This document shows positions 1 to 8,453 of a stretch of 64,000 nucleotides of DNA, piece by piece. The stretch is taken from NCBI RefSeq assembly GCF_965656765.1, contig NZ_CBFHLV010000007.1, positions 17,214 to 81,213 of the forward strand, given 5' to 3'. The translations under genes and the position numbers were made by a program. How positions within the stretch are numbered: position 1 is the stretch's first letter; each line of letters opens with the position of its first letter. This DNA is from Marivita sp965656765 (GTDB lineage Bacteria > Pseudomonadota > Alphaproteobacteria > Rhodobacterales > Rhodobacteraceae). Below the pieces are notes generated by a model. That model was not told the origin of the DNA. It searched no databases and saw only the letters and a list, made by a program, of their open reading frames with translations.

Positions 1-51
1 TACCGCACCGAAGGCAGCACCAATCAAGATTGCAAGAAGAATAGAGGTCAT
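1..51 (-). CDS. YeeE/YedE-family sulfur transporter subunit, N-terminus only (partial)
   Basis: The minus strand opens an ATG frame at 51 that runs off the window edge. The visible start is MTSILLAILIGAAFGAV, a hydrophobic first helix with small residues. It begins three bases after the stop of the YeeE/YedE gene at 55-603. Two half-size YeeE/YedE proteins encoded in tandem are a common arrangement in this thiosulfate/sulfur-compound transporter family, so this is probably the second half. Only 17 codons are visible, so the call rests mostly on context. Confidence 0.6.
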   Translation of the reverse strand, partial: MTSILLAILIGAAFGAV

Positions 52-54
52 GGC

Positions 55-603
55 TCAGCCCCTTTTGTACATAAGCATGGCAGTGGGAATAGCAGCGGCA
101 AAGGCGCCAGCGGCGAAGATGTAGCCTGAAAGCGCGGTCTGCATCATACCGGACATCATATGTCCTGATGTGCAGCCCCCAGCCAGACGCGCGCCGTAGA
201 GAACGATAAACCCACCTAGAAACGCCACCGCATAGCGCATCATCGGTGTGTCACCGAAGTTCTCCCGCCAGATCTCAGGCGCGGTCCGTTCCAGCTTGTC
301 GATGCCGCCACGCAACCGGGCCGAGGCAAACGCCCCCAGCGCCATAGCGAGAACGAAAACAAAGCTGTAATTCAGAGGATTGGACGCATTGCCTGCGTAT
401 TTCCCATCCGATTTCGCCATATAGGCGTTGGTCGAGGTGTAACCTTCATCCGTTTGCGTGATGAAATCAGGTGAGACGACATCCGCCACGATCCCATCGA
501 GGATCACGAATTGCGTCGACACCCCGATGGGTTTGACCAGCAGAACGGCGGCGAAAAACACCAGACCGAGCAGTAGTCCTCCGACCTTCCAATTGAGTAC
601 CAT
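55..603 (-). CDS. YeeE/YedE family (thiosulfate/sulfur-compound transport) membrane protein
   Basis: A 182-residue membrane protein with an N-terminal helix (about residues 8-27), a polar periplasmic-looking loop (about 30-75), and two or three further helices. The motif GARLAGGCTSGHMMSG (about 137-152) is the hallmark cysteine-containing loop of YeeE/YedE (TsuA-like) proteins, where the cysteine is thought to handle thiosulfate sulfur. It is half the size of full-length YeeE and is followed three bases later by a second membrane gene. Upstream lie an ATTC-N8-GAAT dyad (619-638) and a perfect FNR box (660-673). Those suggest control by sulfide/persulfide and by low oxygen. Family call is firm; substrate is inferred. 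Confidence 0.85.
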   Translation of the reverse strand: MVLNWKVGGLLLGLVFFAAVLLVKPIGVSTQFVILDGIVADVVSPDFITQTDEGYTSTNAYMAKSDGKYAGNASNPLNYSFVFVLAMALGAFASARLRGGIDKLERTAPEIWRENFGDTPMMRYAVAFLGGFIVLYGARLAGGCTSGHMMSGMMQTALSGYIFAAGAFAAAIPTAMLMYKRG

Positions 604-618
604 GTGTTGTGCTCCTTC

Positions 619-638
619 ATATTCTGAGTTCCGAATAT
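619..638. promoter_or_regulatory. Inverted repeat upstream of YeeE/YedE, possible SqrR/BigR-type (ArsR family) operator
   Basis: ATATTC and GAATAT form a perfect 6-bp inverted repeat around an 8-base spacer. The inner ATTC-N8-GAAT matches, from memory, the site reported for the persulfide-responsive repressors SqrR/BigR, which often control YeeE/YedE genes. A looser outer symmetry (GCTCCTT left, AAGGAGC right) extends it to about 45 bp. It ends 16 bases upstream of the start codon at 603, where a repressor would block transcription. No regulator gene of this type is in view. Confidence 0.6.
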
Positions 639-659
639 CAAAGGAGCAACTACAGCGAT

Positions 660-673
660 TTGATCTGCATCAA
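660..673. promoter_or_regulatory. Perfect FNR/FnrL box (TTGATCTGCATCAA)
   Basis: The sequence matches the TTGAT-N4-ATCAA consensus without a mismatch. Its centre is 63-64 bases upstream of the YeeE/YedE start codon at 603. That fits activation at about -41.5 with transcription starting near 625, inside the adjacent dyad at 619-638. The other neighbour, glpK, ends toward this site and cannot be its target. Confidence 0.7.
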
Positions 674-740
674 TCACATTCTGGAAGCGGAATTTGAAAA
701 TGCGAAAGGTGCTTTGGAAAGGCCAGCACTGCTTGGCGCG

Positions 741-2231
741 TTAACCCGCAAACCCAATAGTCGCATCAATTGCGCGTTTCCAAGAACCGTATTTGCGGTT
801 GCGCACGTCCGCTGCCATGTCCGGCTCGAACCGGCCATCAACAGCCCATTGGGCGGCAAAAGCTTCCATGTTGGGCAGCACGCCCGCCTTGTACCCCGCG
901 AGCCACGCGGCACCCATTGCTGTGGTTTCCAATACCTTGGGACGTTCTACCGGGGCATCGATGATGTCCGACAGGAACTGCATCGTCCAATCAGACGCGC
1001 TCATCCCGCCATCCACGCGCAGCGCAGTCTCAGATGTGCCGGACCAGTCTGCCTTCATCGCCTCAAGCAGATCGCGGGTCTGGTAGCCGACGCTTTCCAA
1101 AGCCGCGCGTGCGAATTCCTCTGGCCCCGAATTGCGGGTCAGACCGTAGATTGCGCCACGGCATTCGGCGTTCCAATAGGGTGCGCCAAGGCCGGTGAAG
1201 GCTGGCACTAAAACCACCTCTTGCGTGTCGTCAGCCTTTTCCGCCAGCGGCTGGGTCTCTTTCGCCTCGCGGATGATCTTGAGCCCGTCGCGTAGCCATT
1301 GCACGACGGCGCCCGCGATAAAGATCGAACCTTCCAGCGCATAGGTCGGCTTGCCGTCTAATTGATACGCAATCGTCGTCAAAAGACGGTTGGTCGACGT
1401 CACAGGCGTGTCGCCCGTATTTAACAGCGCGAAACAGCCCGTGCCATAGGTGGATTTCAGCATCCCCGGTTTGAAACACGCCTGCCCTACAGTCGCTGCC
1501 TGCTGGTCACCCGCAATGCCGCAGATCGGGATCGCACGGCCAAAGAGATCAGGGCGGGTTTCGCCAAAATCATCAGCGCAATCCTTGACCTCGGGCAGCA
1601 TCGACATGGGGATCCCAAGCTTGTCGCAGATCGTCTTGGACCAACGGCCCTTTCGGATGTCGTATAGCATGGTACGCGCAGCATTGGTCGCATCAGTGAC
1701 ATGCACCTTGCCACCAGTGAGGTTCCAGACCAGCCATGTATCCACCGTGCCGAACACCAGCTCGCCAGCTTCGGCACGGGCACGCACGCCGTCTACGTTA
1801 TCAAGGATCCAGGCCAGTTTTGTTCCACTGAAATACGGGTCTAGCAATAGGCCGGTGCGGTCGGTCACGACGTCTTCAAACCCTTCGGCCTTCAGGCTTT
1901 TGCAGACCTCGGACGTGCGGCGGTCCTGCCAGACAATGGCGTTAAACACGGGTTTGCCGCTGGCACGATCCCAGACCAGCGTGGTCTCGCGCTGGTTGGT
2001 GATGCCGATGGCAGCGATGTCTTCGGTCCCGGTGCCCGCCTTTTCGATGGCGGCACGACAGGTTGCAGCGGTCGTGGACCAGAGGTCTGACGGATCGTGT
2101 TCAACCCAACCACTGTTGGGGTAGTGCTGTTCAAATTCTTCCTGCGCCGACGCGACGGCAGTCAGGGTTTCATCAAACAGGATTGCGCGCGTCGATGTCG
2201 TGCCTTGGTCGATGGCAAGAATATGGGTCAT
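741..2231 (-). CDS. glpK: Glycerol kinase
   Basis: ATP-dependent phosphorylation of glycerol to sn-glycerol 3-phosphate in the cytosol. The protein has 496 residues, the usual length, and begins MTHILAIDQGTTSTRAILFD, the phosphate-binding segment of FGGY kinases. Later motifs include GITNQRETTLVWDRASGKPV and WQDRRT (glycerol binding), AGDQQAATVGQ, YGTGCF and LRVDGGM near the ATP site. It is the last gene of the minus-strand glycerol operon, behind glpV, from which it is separated by a 21-base hairpin. The ATG at 2231 has an AGGAGG site about ten bases upstream. Confidence 0.97.
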   Translation of the reverse strand: MTHILAIDQGTTSTRAILFDETLTAVASAQEEFEQHYPNSGWVEHDPSDLWSTTAATCRAAIEKAGTGTEDIAAIGITNQRETTLVWDRASGKPVFNAIVWQDRRTSEVCKSLKAEGFEDVVTDRTGLLLDPYFSGTKLAWILDNVDGVRARAEAGELVFGTVDTWLVWNLTGGKVHVTDATNAARTMLYDIRKGRWSKTICDKLGIPMSMLPEVKDCADDFGETRPDLFGRAIPICGIAGDQQAATVGQACFKPGMLKSTYGTGCFALLNTGDTPVTSTNRLLTTIAYQLDGKPTYALEGSIFIAGAVVQWLRDGLKIIREAKETQPLAEKADDTQEVVLVPAFTGLGAPYWNAECRGAIYGLTRNSGPEEFARAALESVGYQTRDLLEAMKADWSGTSETALRVDGGMSASDWTMQFLSDIIDAPVERPKVLETTAMGAAWLAGYKAGVLPNMEAFAAQWAVDGRFEPDMAADVRNRKYGSWKRAIDATIGFAG

Positions 2232-2323
2232 GTGCGGCGGGCCTCCTGTGGTGACGTGTTCTGTCCGCCCACTGTTTCAGGACGGTGGCAAAGGATCAAA
2301 TGGGAAAGGGACAAACGAAAATC

Positions 2324-2344
2324 GGGGCGCGGTCACCGCGCCCC
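2324..2344 (-). terminator. Intercistronic stem-loop between glpV and glpK
   Basis: GGGGCGCGGT and ACCGCGCCCC form a 10-bp perfect palindrome around one base. It lies just after the stop of the solute-binding-protein gene glpV (minus strand) and before glpK. There is no uridine run, so it more likely protects or uncouples the glpV message than stops transcription outright. Confidence 0.6.
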
Positions 2345-2358
2345 AATCGTAAGGCAGC

Positions 2359-4071
2359 TTACTGCCAGGACTTGATCAGTTCGTCATATGCGACGGTCTG
2401 AGGTTCTTCGTCCTCGTTCTCGAGCTTGGCATACGGCGCACCGGGCTGGGCGAACCAGTATTCGGCATCACGCTCTTCGTTCATGACCGGACCGATATCG
2501 CCCTGAACACCTGCACGCTCAAGACGCTCGAGCACGCGCTCTTGGTCTTCGCACAATGCATCAAGCGCTTCCTGCGGGGTTTTCGAACCGGACATTGCAT
2601 CGCCGATGTTCTGCCACCACAGTTGCGCCAGCTTTGGGTAATCCGGAACATTGGTACCGGTCGGCGACCATGCCACGCGTGCTGGCGAACGGTAGAATTC
2701 TACCAAACCACCCAGCTTGTCCGCACGCTCGGTGAAGCTGTCATGCTGCACAGTGCTTTCGCGGATGAAGGTCAGACCAACGTGGGACTTCTTCACATCA
2801 ACAGTCTTGGACGTCACAAACTGCGCGTAAAGCCACGCGGCCTTTGCACGGTCCACCGGAGTGGACTTCATCAGCGTCCAGCTGCCTGCGTCCTGGTAAC
2901 CGACCTTCTGGCCTTCTTTCCAGTAAACACCATGCGGGCTGGGCGCCATGCGCCACTTGGGTGTGCCGTCTTCGTTCATCACCGGCAGATCAGGCTTCAC
3001 GGTGTCCGCAGTAAATGCAGTGTACCAGAACATCTGCTGTGCGATGTTGCCCTGTGCAGGGATTGGGCCTGCTTCGGAGAAGGTCATACCGGCCGCTGCG
3101 GGCGGTGTGTACTTTTCCAGCCATTCGATGGCTTTGGTGACAGCATAAACCGCTGCGGGCGCATTGGTTGCACCACCACGGGCAACGCAGGACCCGACGG
3201 GCTGCGAGTTTTCATTCACGCGGATGCCCCATTCGTCGACCGGAAGGCCGTTGGGTTCACCCACGTCTCCCATTCCAGCCATGGACATCCACGCGTCTGT
3301 GTAGCGCCAACCAAGGCTTGGGTCTTTCTTGCCGTAGTCCATGTTGCCAAAGACGTCGCCATCGACACCCATGTGGCTCAGGTCACGACCGGTGAAGAAT
3401 TCGGCGATGTCCTCGTAGGCAGACCAGTTGACCGGAACACCCAGCTCGTAGCCGAACTGCTCTTGGAAGTCGGCTTTGTTCTTTTCGTCGTTGAACCAGT
3501 CATAGCGGAACCAATAGAGGTTCGCGAACTGCTGCGTGGGCAGCTGGTAGACCTTGCCATCGGGGCCCGTGGTAAAGCTAAGGCCAATGAAATCGTCCAT
3601 GTCCAGCGTCGGAAGGGTTACATCCGCGCCCTCGCCCGCCATCCAGTCTGTCAGGTTGCGCACCTGCTGATAGCGCCAGTGCGTGCCGATCAGGTCAGAG
3701 TCGTTGATATAGCCGTCGTAGATGTTTTCGCCGGACTGCATCTGGGTCTGAAGTTTTTCAACCACGTCGCCTTCGCCGATCAGGTCATGCGTGACCTTGA
3801 TGCCAGTGATGGCCTCAAACGCCGGTGCAAGAACCTGGCTTTCGTATTCGTGCGTGGTGATCGTCTCGGACACCACCTTGATTTCCATACCTTGGAACGG
3901 CTCGGCCGCGTCGATGAAGAACTGCATTTCCGCTTCTTGGGCAGCCCGGTCAATCGCCGACATATCGCCGATCTCGGAATCCAGGAACGCGCGCGCCGCG
4001 TCCATGTCGGCAAATGCCGGACCCGCAAGGATCAGCAACGCCGCTGTTGAGGATTTCAGGTTCAAGTTCAT
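2359..4071 (-). CDS. glpV: Glycerol ABC transporter, periplasmic solute-binding protein
   Basis: A 570-residue family 1 extracellular binding protein with a signal peptide (MNLNLKSSTAALLILAGPAFA, cut after AFA). The size and the order of the operon match GlpV of the GlpSTPQUV glycerol importer described in Rhizobium leguminosarum. It lies between glpU and glpK. The start at 4071 was chosen because GGGAGGA lies eight bases upstream; a slightly longer in-frame start (4086) has no such site and would spoil the signal peptide. Two aromatic-rich stretches (LYWFRYDWF near 190 and FWYTAF near 350) are typical of polyol- and sugar-binding members. Confidence 0.9.
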   Translation of the reverse strand: MNLNLKSSTAALLILAGPAFADMDAARAFLDSEIGDMSAIDRAAQEAEMQFFIDAAEPFQGMEIKVVSETITTHEYESQVLAPAFEAITGIKVTHDLIGEGDVVEKLQTQMQSGENIYDGYINDSDLIGTHWRYQQVRNLTDWMAGEGADVTLPTLDMDDFIGLSFTTGPDGKVYQLPTQQFANLYWFRYDWFNDEKNKADFQEQFGYELGVPVNWSAYEDIAEFFTGRDLSHMGVDGDVFGNMDYGKKDPSLGWRYTDAWMSMAGMGDVGEPNGLPVDEWGIRVNENSQPVGSCVARGGATNAPAAVYAVTKAIEWLEKYTPPAAAGMTFSEAGPIPAQGNIAQQMFWYTAFTADTVKPDLPVMNEDGTPKWRMAPSPHGVYWKEGQKVGYQDAGSWTLMKSTPVDRAKAAWLYAQFVTSKTVDVKKSHVGLTFIRESTVQHDSFTERADKLGGLVEFYRSPARVAWSPTGTNVPDYPKLAQLWWQNIGDAMSGSKTPQEALDALCEDQERVLERLERAGVQGDIGPVMNEERDAEYWFAQPGAPYAKLENEDEEPQTVAYDELIKSWQ

Positions 4072-4108
4072 TAAGGTTCCTCCCAATTATTGAGAACTTG
4101 GATTAGAT

Positions 4109-4137
4109 GGCGTCGCCCCTGATATCGGGATGACGCC
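4109..4137 (-). terminator. Stem-loop between glpU and glpV
   Basis: GGCGTCGCCC and GGGATGACGCC can pair over nine or ten bases with one bulge. The hairpin sits in the 77-base gap upstream of glpV, just before its ribosome-binding site. It may mark processing of the glp message so that the binding protein is made in excess; no uridine tract follows. Confidence 0.4.
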
Positions 4138-4148
4138 GGGTTATTCGA

Positions 4149-4427
4149 TTACACCCAGCGGAAGACCGCTGAGGCATAGAGCGCACAAACCGCCATCGCC
4201 CAAGGCTGGTTTTCGCCAACAAGCCCAAGCCATGCGAGGTTGATGAAAGCGCTGCCCAGAAGCGTGATGAACAACCGGTCACCGCGCGTCGTTTCGATCC
4301 GCAAGATACCCACGCGGGGCGTCTCGGGAAATTTGATTGCCAGGATCGTGAAGACGATCAGCAAGCTCGCGATCACCATGAAGAAGATCGCGGTCGGCCA
4401 TGTCCATGCCATCCATGAGAGTTCCAT
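4149..4427 (-). CDS. glpU: Small integral membrane protein of the glycerol transporter operon (DUF2160 type)
   Basis: A 92-residue protein with two or three predicted helices (about 8-31, 53-69 and 73-90) and a short charged loop containing RIETTRGDR. It matches the position, size and family (DUF2160) of GlpU in glpSTPQUV operons. Its biochemical role is not established as far as I know; it may be an accessory subunit of the permease. It lies between glpQ (76-base gap) and glpV (77-base gap). GGAGGA lies ahead of the ATG. Confidence 0.85.
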   Translation of the reverse strand: MELSWMAWTWPTAIFFMVIASLLIVFTILAIKFPETPRVGILRIETTRGDRLFITLLGSAFINLAWLGLVGENQPWAMAVCALYASAVFRWV

Positions 4428-4503
4428 CAGACGGTCCTCCGTGTGGTGTTGAGTGACATTCTGGGCGTATCAGCCGCAAACGCTCGGAAACGACGCGCTT
4501 CCA

Positions 4504-5373
4504 TCACACCCTCCCCAGGGCAAAGCCCTTGGCGATGTAGTTGCGTACGAAGTAGATCACCAAAGCCCCCGGCACGATGGTCAGAATACCCGCCGCAGCC
4601 AGCACGCCCCAGTCAATGCCCGACGCGCCTTGGGTGCGGGTCATGATCGCTGCGATGGGTTTGGCATCAACCGTGGTTAGCGTCCGCGACAGCAGCAGTT
4701 CCACCCACGAGAACATGAAGCAGAAGAACGCCGCCACGCCGATGCCGCTTGAGATCAAGGGCATGAAGATACGGGTGAAGAAGCGACCAAAGCTGTAGCC
4801 GTCCAGATAGGCAGTCTCGTCGATCTCTTTCGGTACACCGCGCATGAAGCCTTCGAGGATCCACACGGCCAACGGCACGTTGAACAGGCAATGCGCCAAG
4901 GCCACGGCGATATGCGTGTCGAACAGGCCCACCGACGAATAGAGTTGGAAGAACGGCAGCGCGAACACGGCGGGCGGTGCCATGCGGTTGGTCAACAGCC
5001 AGAAGAACAGGTGCTTGTCGCCCATAAAATGATAGCGGCTGAACGCATAGGCTGCGGGCAAGGCCACGGCCAAGGAAATCACCGTGTTCATGACCACGTA
5101 GATGAGCGAGTTGACGTAGCCCATATACCAGCTTGGGTCCGTGAGGATCGTGCGGTAATTGTCCAGCGTCAGGTCACTGGGCCAGAGGGTGAACGAATTG
5201 AGGATCTCGGTATTCGTCTTGAGGCTCATGTTCAGCAGCCAGTAGATCGGCAGCATCAGGAACAGCAGGTACAGCCCCATCACGATGGCCGATCCATTGA
5301 CCTTGGCGCGTTTCTTGGTGCCGCCCGCGGTCAGATCGCCGGGAATGCTGGTGGTGGTTGTCGCGTCAGCCAT
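4504..5373 (-). CDS. glpQ: Glycerol ABC transporter permease (MalG-like)
   Basis: A 289-residue inner-membrane permease with about six helices. The coupling-helix (EAA) region reads EIDETAYLDGYSFGRFFTRI, the usual contact with the ATPase. The start at 5373 is preferred because GGGAGGG lies seven bases upstream; this makes a short gap after glpP (which ends at 5378) rather than the overlap implied by an upstream TTG at 5397. It pairs with GlpP to form the glycerol channel. Confidence 0.93.
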   Translation of the reverse strand: MADATTTTSIPGDLTAGGTKKRAKVNGSAIVMGLYLLFLMLPIYWLLNMSLKTNTEILNSFTLWPSDLTLDNYRTILTDPSWYMGYVNSLIYVVMNTVISLAVALPAAYAFSRYHFMGDKHLFFWLLTNRMAPPAVFALPFFQLYSSVGLFDTHIAVALAHCLFNVPLAVWILEGFMRGVPKEIDETAYLDGYSFGRFFTRIFMPLISSGIGVAAFFCFMFSWVELLLSRTLTTVDAKPIAAIMTRTQGASGIDWGVLAAAGILTIVPGALVIYFVRNYIAKGFALGRV

Positions 5374-5377
5374 CGGA

Positions 5378-6247
5378 TCAGCCCTCCCGCTTATCAAGGT
5401 TGGTCATCACGGTGTAGAACACCCATGAGATCAACAGGATCACGAGGAAATACATGATCGAGAACGCAGCCGCCGGACCAAGGTCAAACTGACCCAACGC
5501 CATCTTCACGAGGTCGATCGACAACAGAGTTGTGGTGCTTCCCGGGCCACCGCCGGTAACGACGAACGGCTCGGTATAGATCATGAAGCTGTCCATAAAG
5601 CGCAACAGGATCGCAATCATCAGAACGCCCATCATCTTAGGCAGTTCGATAAAGCGGAACACTTTCCAGCGTGACGCCTGGTCGATCTTGGCCGCCTGAT
5701 AATAGGCGTCAGGGATCGATTGCAGACCAGCATAGGCGAGCAATGCAACCAGTGATGTCCAGTGCCATACATCCATCACGATGATCGTGACCCAAGCGGC
5801 AAATGGATCGCTGGTATAGTTATAATCGATGCCAATCGCGTCCAGAGTATAGCCCAGAAGGCCGATATCGACACGACCGAAGATCTGCCAGATTGTACCG
5901 ACCACGTTCCACGGGATTAGGAGCGGCAGGGACATCACGACAAGACAAAAACTCGCCCAGAAGCCTTTCTTGGGCATATTGAGCGCGACAAACACGCCCA
6001 GCGGGATCTGGATCAGCAGAATGATGCCCGAGAACATCAACTGCCGCCCAAGCGCGCCCCAAAGGCGGTCGTCGTTCAGCATTTCCTCGAACCATTCAAG
6101 GCCCGCCCAGAAGAACTGGTTGTTGCCGAACGTATCCTGAACCGAATAGTTGACGACGGTCATCAAAGGGATCACCGCCGAAAACGCCACAAGGATGAGA
6201 ACCGGCAGGACAAGGAACCACGCCTTTTGGTTGACTGTCTTGTCCAT
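5378..6247 (-). CDS. glpP: Glycerol ABC transporter permease (MalF-like)
   Basis: A 289-residue inner-membrane permease with about six helices and an EAA-like loop reading DAYYQAAKIDQASRWKVFRF. It is the partner of GlpQ. Its ATG overlaps the glpT stop codon (TAATG at 6249-6245), which implies translational coupling with the ATPase genes. The family is the binding-protein-dependent sugar/polyol permease type. Confidence 0.93.
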   Translation of the reverse strand: MDKTVNQKAWFLVLPVLILVAFSAVIPLMTVVNYSVQDTFGNNQFFWAGLEWFEEMLNDDRLWGALGRQLMFSGIILLIQIPLGVFVALNMPKKGFWASFCLVVMSLPLLIPWNVVGTIWQIFGRVDIGLLGYTLDAIGIDYNYTSDPFAAWVTIIVMDVWHWTSLVALLAYAGLQSIPDAYYQAAKIDQASRWKVFRFIELPKMMGVLMIAILLRFMDSFMIYTEPFVVTGGGPGSTTTLLSIDLVKMALGQFDLGPAAAFSIMYFLVILLISWVFYTVMTNLDKREG

Positions 6248-7344
6248 TACGCGGCCTCCCCAACCGGTTGCGATTGATCGGGCGCGACACGCCAGTCATT
6301 GACATAGATATTGGTCTGCGACGGGTCGAATGTGACGTGACTCATATCTGCTGTCACAACATCATCTTCACCAGCTATAGCGTTGATATCGTGACCGAAA
6401 AAATCCAAACGGATGATTTTGTGACGACCCACGTCCTCGATGCGCTTGACCTTGACGGGCAGGCCTTCCGATGCGCTGAGCCGAACAAACTCGGGCCGAA
6501 CACCCAGTTCGACCTTGCCGTTCAAAGACCCGTATCCAGCGGCCAGCGGAATTTCGGCACCGCCGATATGCGCAGAGGCCCCGGCCACATCGACCGGCAG
6601 AACATTCATGCCCGGCGACCCAATGAAATAGCCGACAAAGGTATGTTCAGGCCGCTCAAACAACTCTTCCGGTGTTCCGATCTGAACAACGCGACCGTCA
6701 TACATGACGACTACTTTGTCGGCAAAGGTCAGCGCTTCGGTCTGGTCGTGGGTCACGTAGATCATCGTGTGACCAAATTCGTGGTGCAGCGATTTCAGCT
6801 GCGTGCGCAATTCCCACTTCATATGCGGGTCGATCACCGTCAAAGGCTCATCGAACAACAGCGCGTTCACATCCTTGCGCACCATGCCGCGGCCCAGACT
6901 GATCTTCTGCTTGGCATCCGCAGTCAGGCCCCGCGCCTTTTTCTTCAGCATGTCTTCCATGCCGATCATACGCCCGATTTCCTGCACGCGGGCCGCGACG
7001 TAGGCTTCGTCATGGCCACGATTGCGCAGCGGGAAGGCCAGATTGTCCTGAACGGTCATGGTGTCGTAGACGACTGGGAACTGGAACACCTGAGCGATGT
7101 TACGTTCCGCCGTGGGCGCCTGGGTAACGTCCTGCCCATCGAACAGGATACGCCCCTGAGAGGGATGAAGAAGTCCCGATATGATATTGAGAAGTGTGGA
7201 TTTTCCACAACCAGATGCGCCCAACAGCGCATAAGCCGCGCCATCGTCCCAATCATGGTTCAACTCTTTAAGGGCAAAATCGTCCTCTGAGGTCGGGTTG
7301 GGCAGATAGGAATGTGCCAGATTATCAAGTGTGATCTTTGCCAT
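6247..7344 (-). CDS. glpT: Glycerol ABC transporter ATPase with degenerate signature motif
   Basis: A 365-residue MalK-like ATPase with a C-terminal regulatory (TOBE/OB) domain. Walker A is GASGCGKS (42-49), Walker B ends DEP (165-167), and the H-loop histidine is H199. The signature motif, normally LSGGQ, reads LTADA (140-144). Its partner GlpS has a normal signature but lacks the H-loop histidine. The heterodimer should therefore have one canonical ATP site (GlpT Walker A and H-loop plus GlpS signature) and one degenerate site. It lies 10 bases after glpS and overlaps glpP. Confidence 0.93.
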   Translation of the reverse strand: MAKITLDNLAHSYLPNPTSEDDFALKELNHDWDDGAAYALLGASGCGKSTLLNIISGLLHPSQGRILFDGQDVTQAPTAERNIAQVFQFPVVYDTMTVQDNLAFPLRNRGHDEAYVAARVQEIGRMIGMEDMLKKKARGLTADAKQKISLGRGMVRKDVNALLFDEPLTVIDPHMKWELRTQLKSLHHEFGHTMIYVTHDQTEALTFADKVVVMYDGRVVQIGTPEELFERPEHTFVGYFIGSPGMNVLPVDVAGASAHIGGAEIPLAAGYGSLNGKVELGVRPEFVRLSASEGLPVKVKRIEDVGRHKIIRLDFFGHDINAIAGEDDVVTADMSHVTFDPSQTNIYVNDWRVAPDQSQPVGEAA

Positions 7345-7354
7345 GTCCGTTCCC

Positions 7355-8443
7355 TCAAGCCGCCAGCGCGTAAGACGCGGGGGCGATCATTTTGCCCTGT
7401 TCGTCAAAGACATAAACATGGCGCGGGTCGAGCCACACAGTCAGGTCTTCGCCCAGTTTCAGGTCGTGGACACCGTGGATCAGTCCCACCCAGCGTTGAC
7501 CGTGGTGATCAAGGTGCACAAAGGTTTCCGACCCAGTGAGCTCGGTCACAGTCAGATGTGTTGTGAACGACATAGCGTCCGGCGCGTGTTGGCCGATTTC
7601 GAGGTGATTTGGGCGGAACCCTGCGGTGTATTTGCCATCGGGCAACTCGGCTAAGCGACCCATCGCCTGTGTGGATTGGTTGTTGCCAAAGGTCAGTTTT
7701 GTGCCCGCCTTGGTGATCGGCAGGAAATTCATCGGCGGATCACTGAACACACGCGCGGTGGTCGCATCAACAGGCTGACGGTAGACTTCGGGTGTCAGGC
7801 CAAACTGTGTGACGCGCCCTTCCCAAAGCGCCGCTGTGTTGCCACCCAAAAGGAGCGCCTCTTCGGGCTCGGTGGTCGCATAAACAAAGATTGATCCTGA
7901 AGCTTCGAAAATCTTGGGGATTTCGATCCGCAACTCTTCGCGCAGCTTGTAATCGAGGTTGGCCAGCGGTTCGTCCAGCAGGACAAGCCCGGCATTCTTA
8001 ACCAACGCCCGCGCCAGTGCACAGCGCTGTTGCTGACCTCCAGAGAGTTCCAACGGCTTGCGATCCAGCATCGGTGTCAGTTTCATCAATTCCGCAGTTT
8101 CGCGCACACGGCGGTCGATTTCGGACTTGTCGACACCCATCAGCTTCATCGGGGACGCGATGTTGTCGTAGACGGTCATCGACGGGTAGTTGATGAATTG
8201 CTGGTAGACCATCGCGACCTTGCGATCCTGTACGCGCATGCCGGTGACATCATTCCCCTGCCAGAAGATTTTGCCCGTCGCGGGGACATCAAGTCCGGCC
8301 ATGATCCGCATCAAGGATGTCTTGCCCGACAATGTCGGCCCCAGAAGCACATTCATCGTACCTTTTTCCAGCGTGAGGTCTGTCGGGTAGATATGGGTTT
8401 GCCCCTCTACCACTTTGGACACGCCTTTAAGTTCGAGTGTCAT
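7355..8443 (-). CDS. glpS: Glycerol ABC transporter ATPase with substituted H-loop
   Basis: A 362-residue MalK-like ATPase. Walker A reads GPTLSGKT (35-42), signature LSGGQ is intact (133-137), and Walker B ends DEP (157-159). The H-loop reads YATTEP, so the switch histidine is replaced by threonine at about 191. The Walker A is also unusual in having TL where most have SG. With GlpT it should form an asymmetric pair with one normal and one impaired ATP site. The gene starts 10 bases after glpD. Confidence 0.93.
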   Translation of the reverse strand: MTLELKGVSKVVEGQTHIYPTDLTLEKGTMNVLLGPTLSGKTSLMRIMAGLDVPATGKIFWQGNDVTGMRVQDRKVAMVYQQFINYPSMTVYDNIASPMKLMGVDKSEIDRRVRETAELMKLTPMLDRKPLELSGGQQQRCALARALVKNAGLVLLDEPLANLDYKLREELRIEIPKIFEASGSIFVYATTEPEEALLLGGNTAALWEGRVTQFGLTPEVYRQPVDATTARVFSDPPMNFLPITKAGTKLTFGNNQSTQAMGRLAELPDGKYTAGFRPNHLEIGQHAPDAMSFTTHLTVTELTGSETFVHLDHHGQRWVGLIHGVHDLKLGEDLTVWLDPRHVYVFDEQGKMIAPASYALAA

Positions 8444-8453
8444 GTCCAGCCCT

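Noticed and set aside
721..737. Terminator after glpK (GGCCAGCACTGCTTGGC)
   Set aside because: The arms pair only with a bulge and no clear T run follows on the minus strand, so I do not list it.
2542..4050. Plus-strand frame of 502 codons opposite glpV
   Set aside because: It is antisense to a clear binding-protein gene with signal peptide and ribosome site, and its protein has no recognisable domain. Long antisense frames are common in GC-rich genes.
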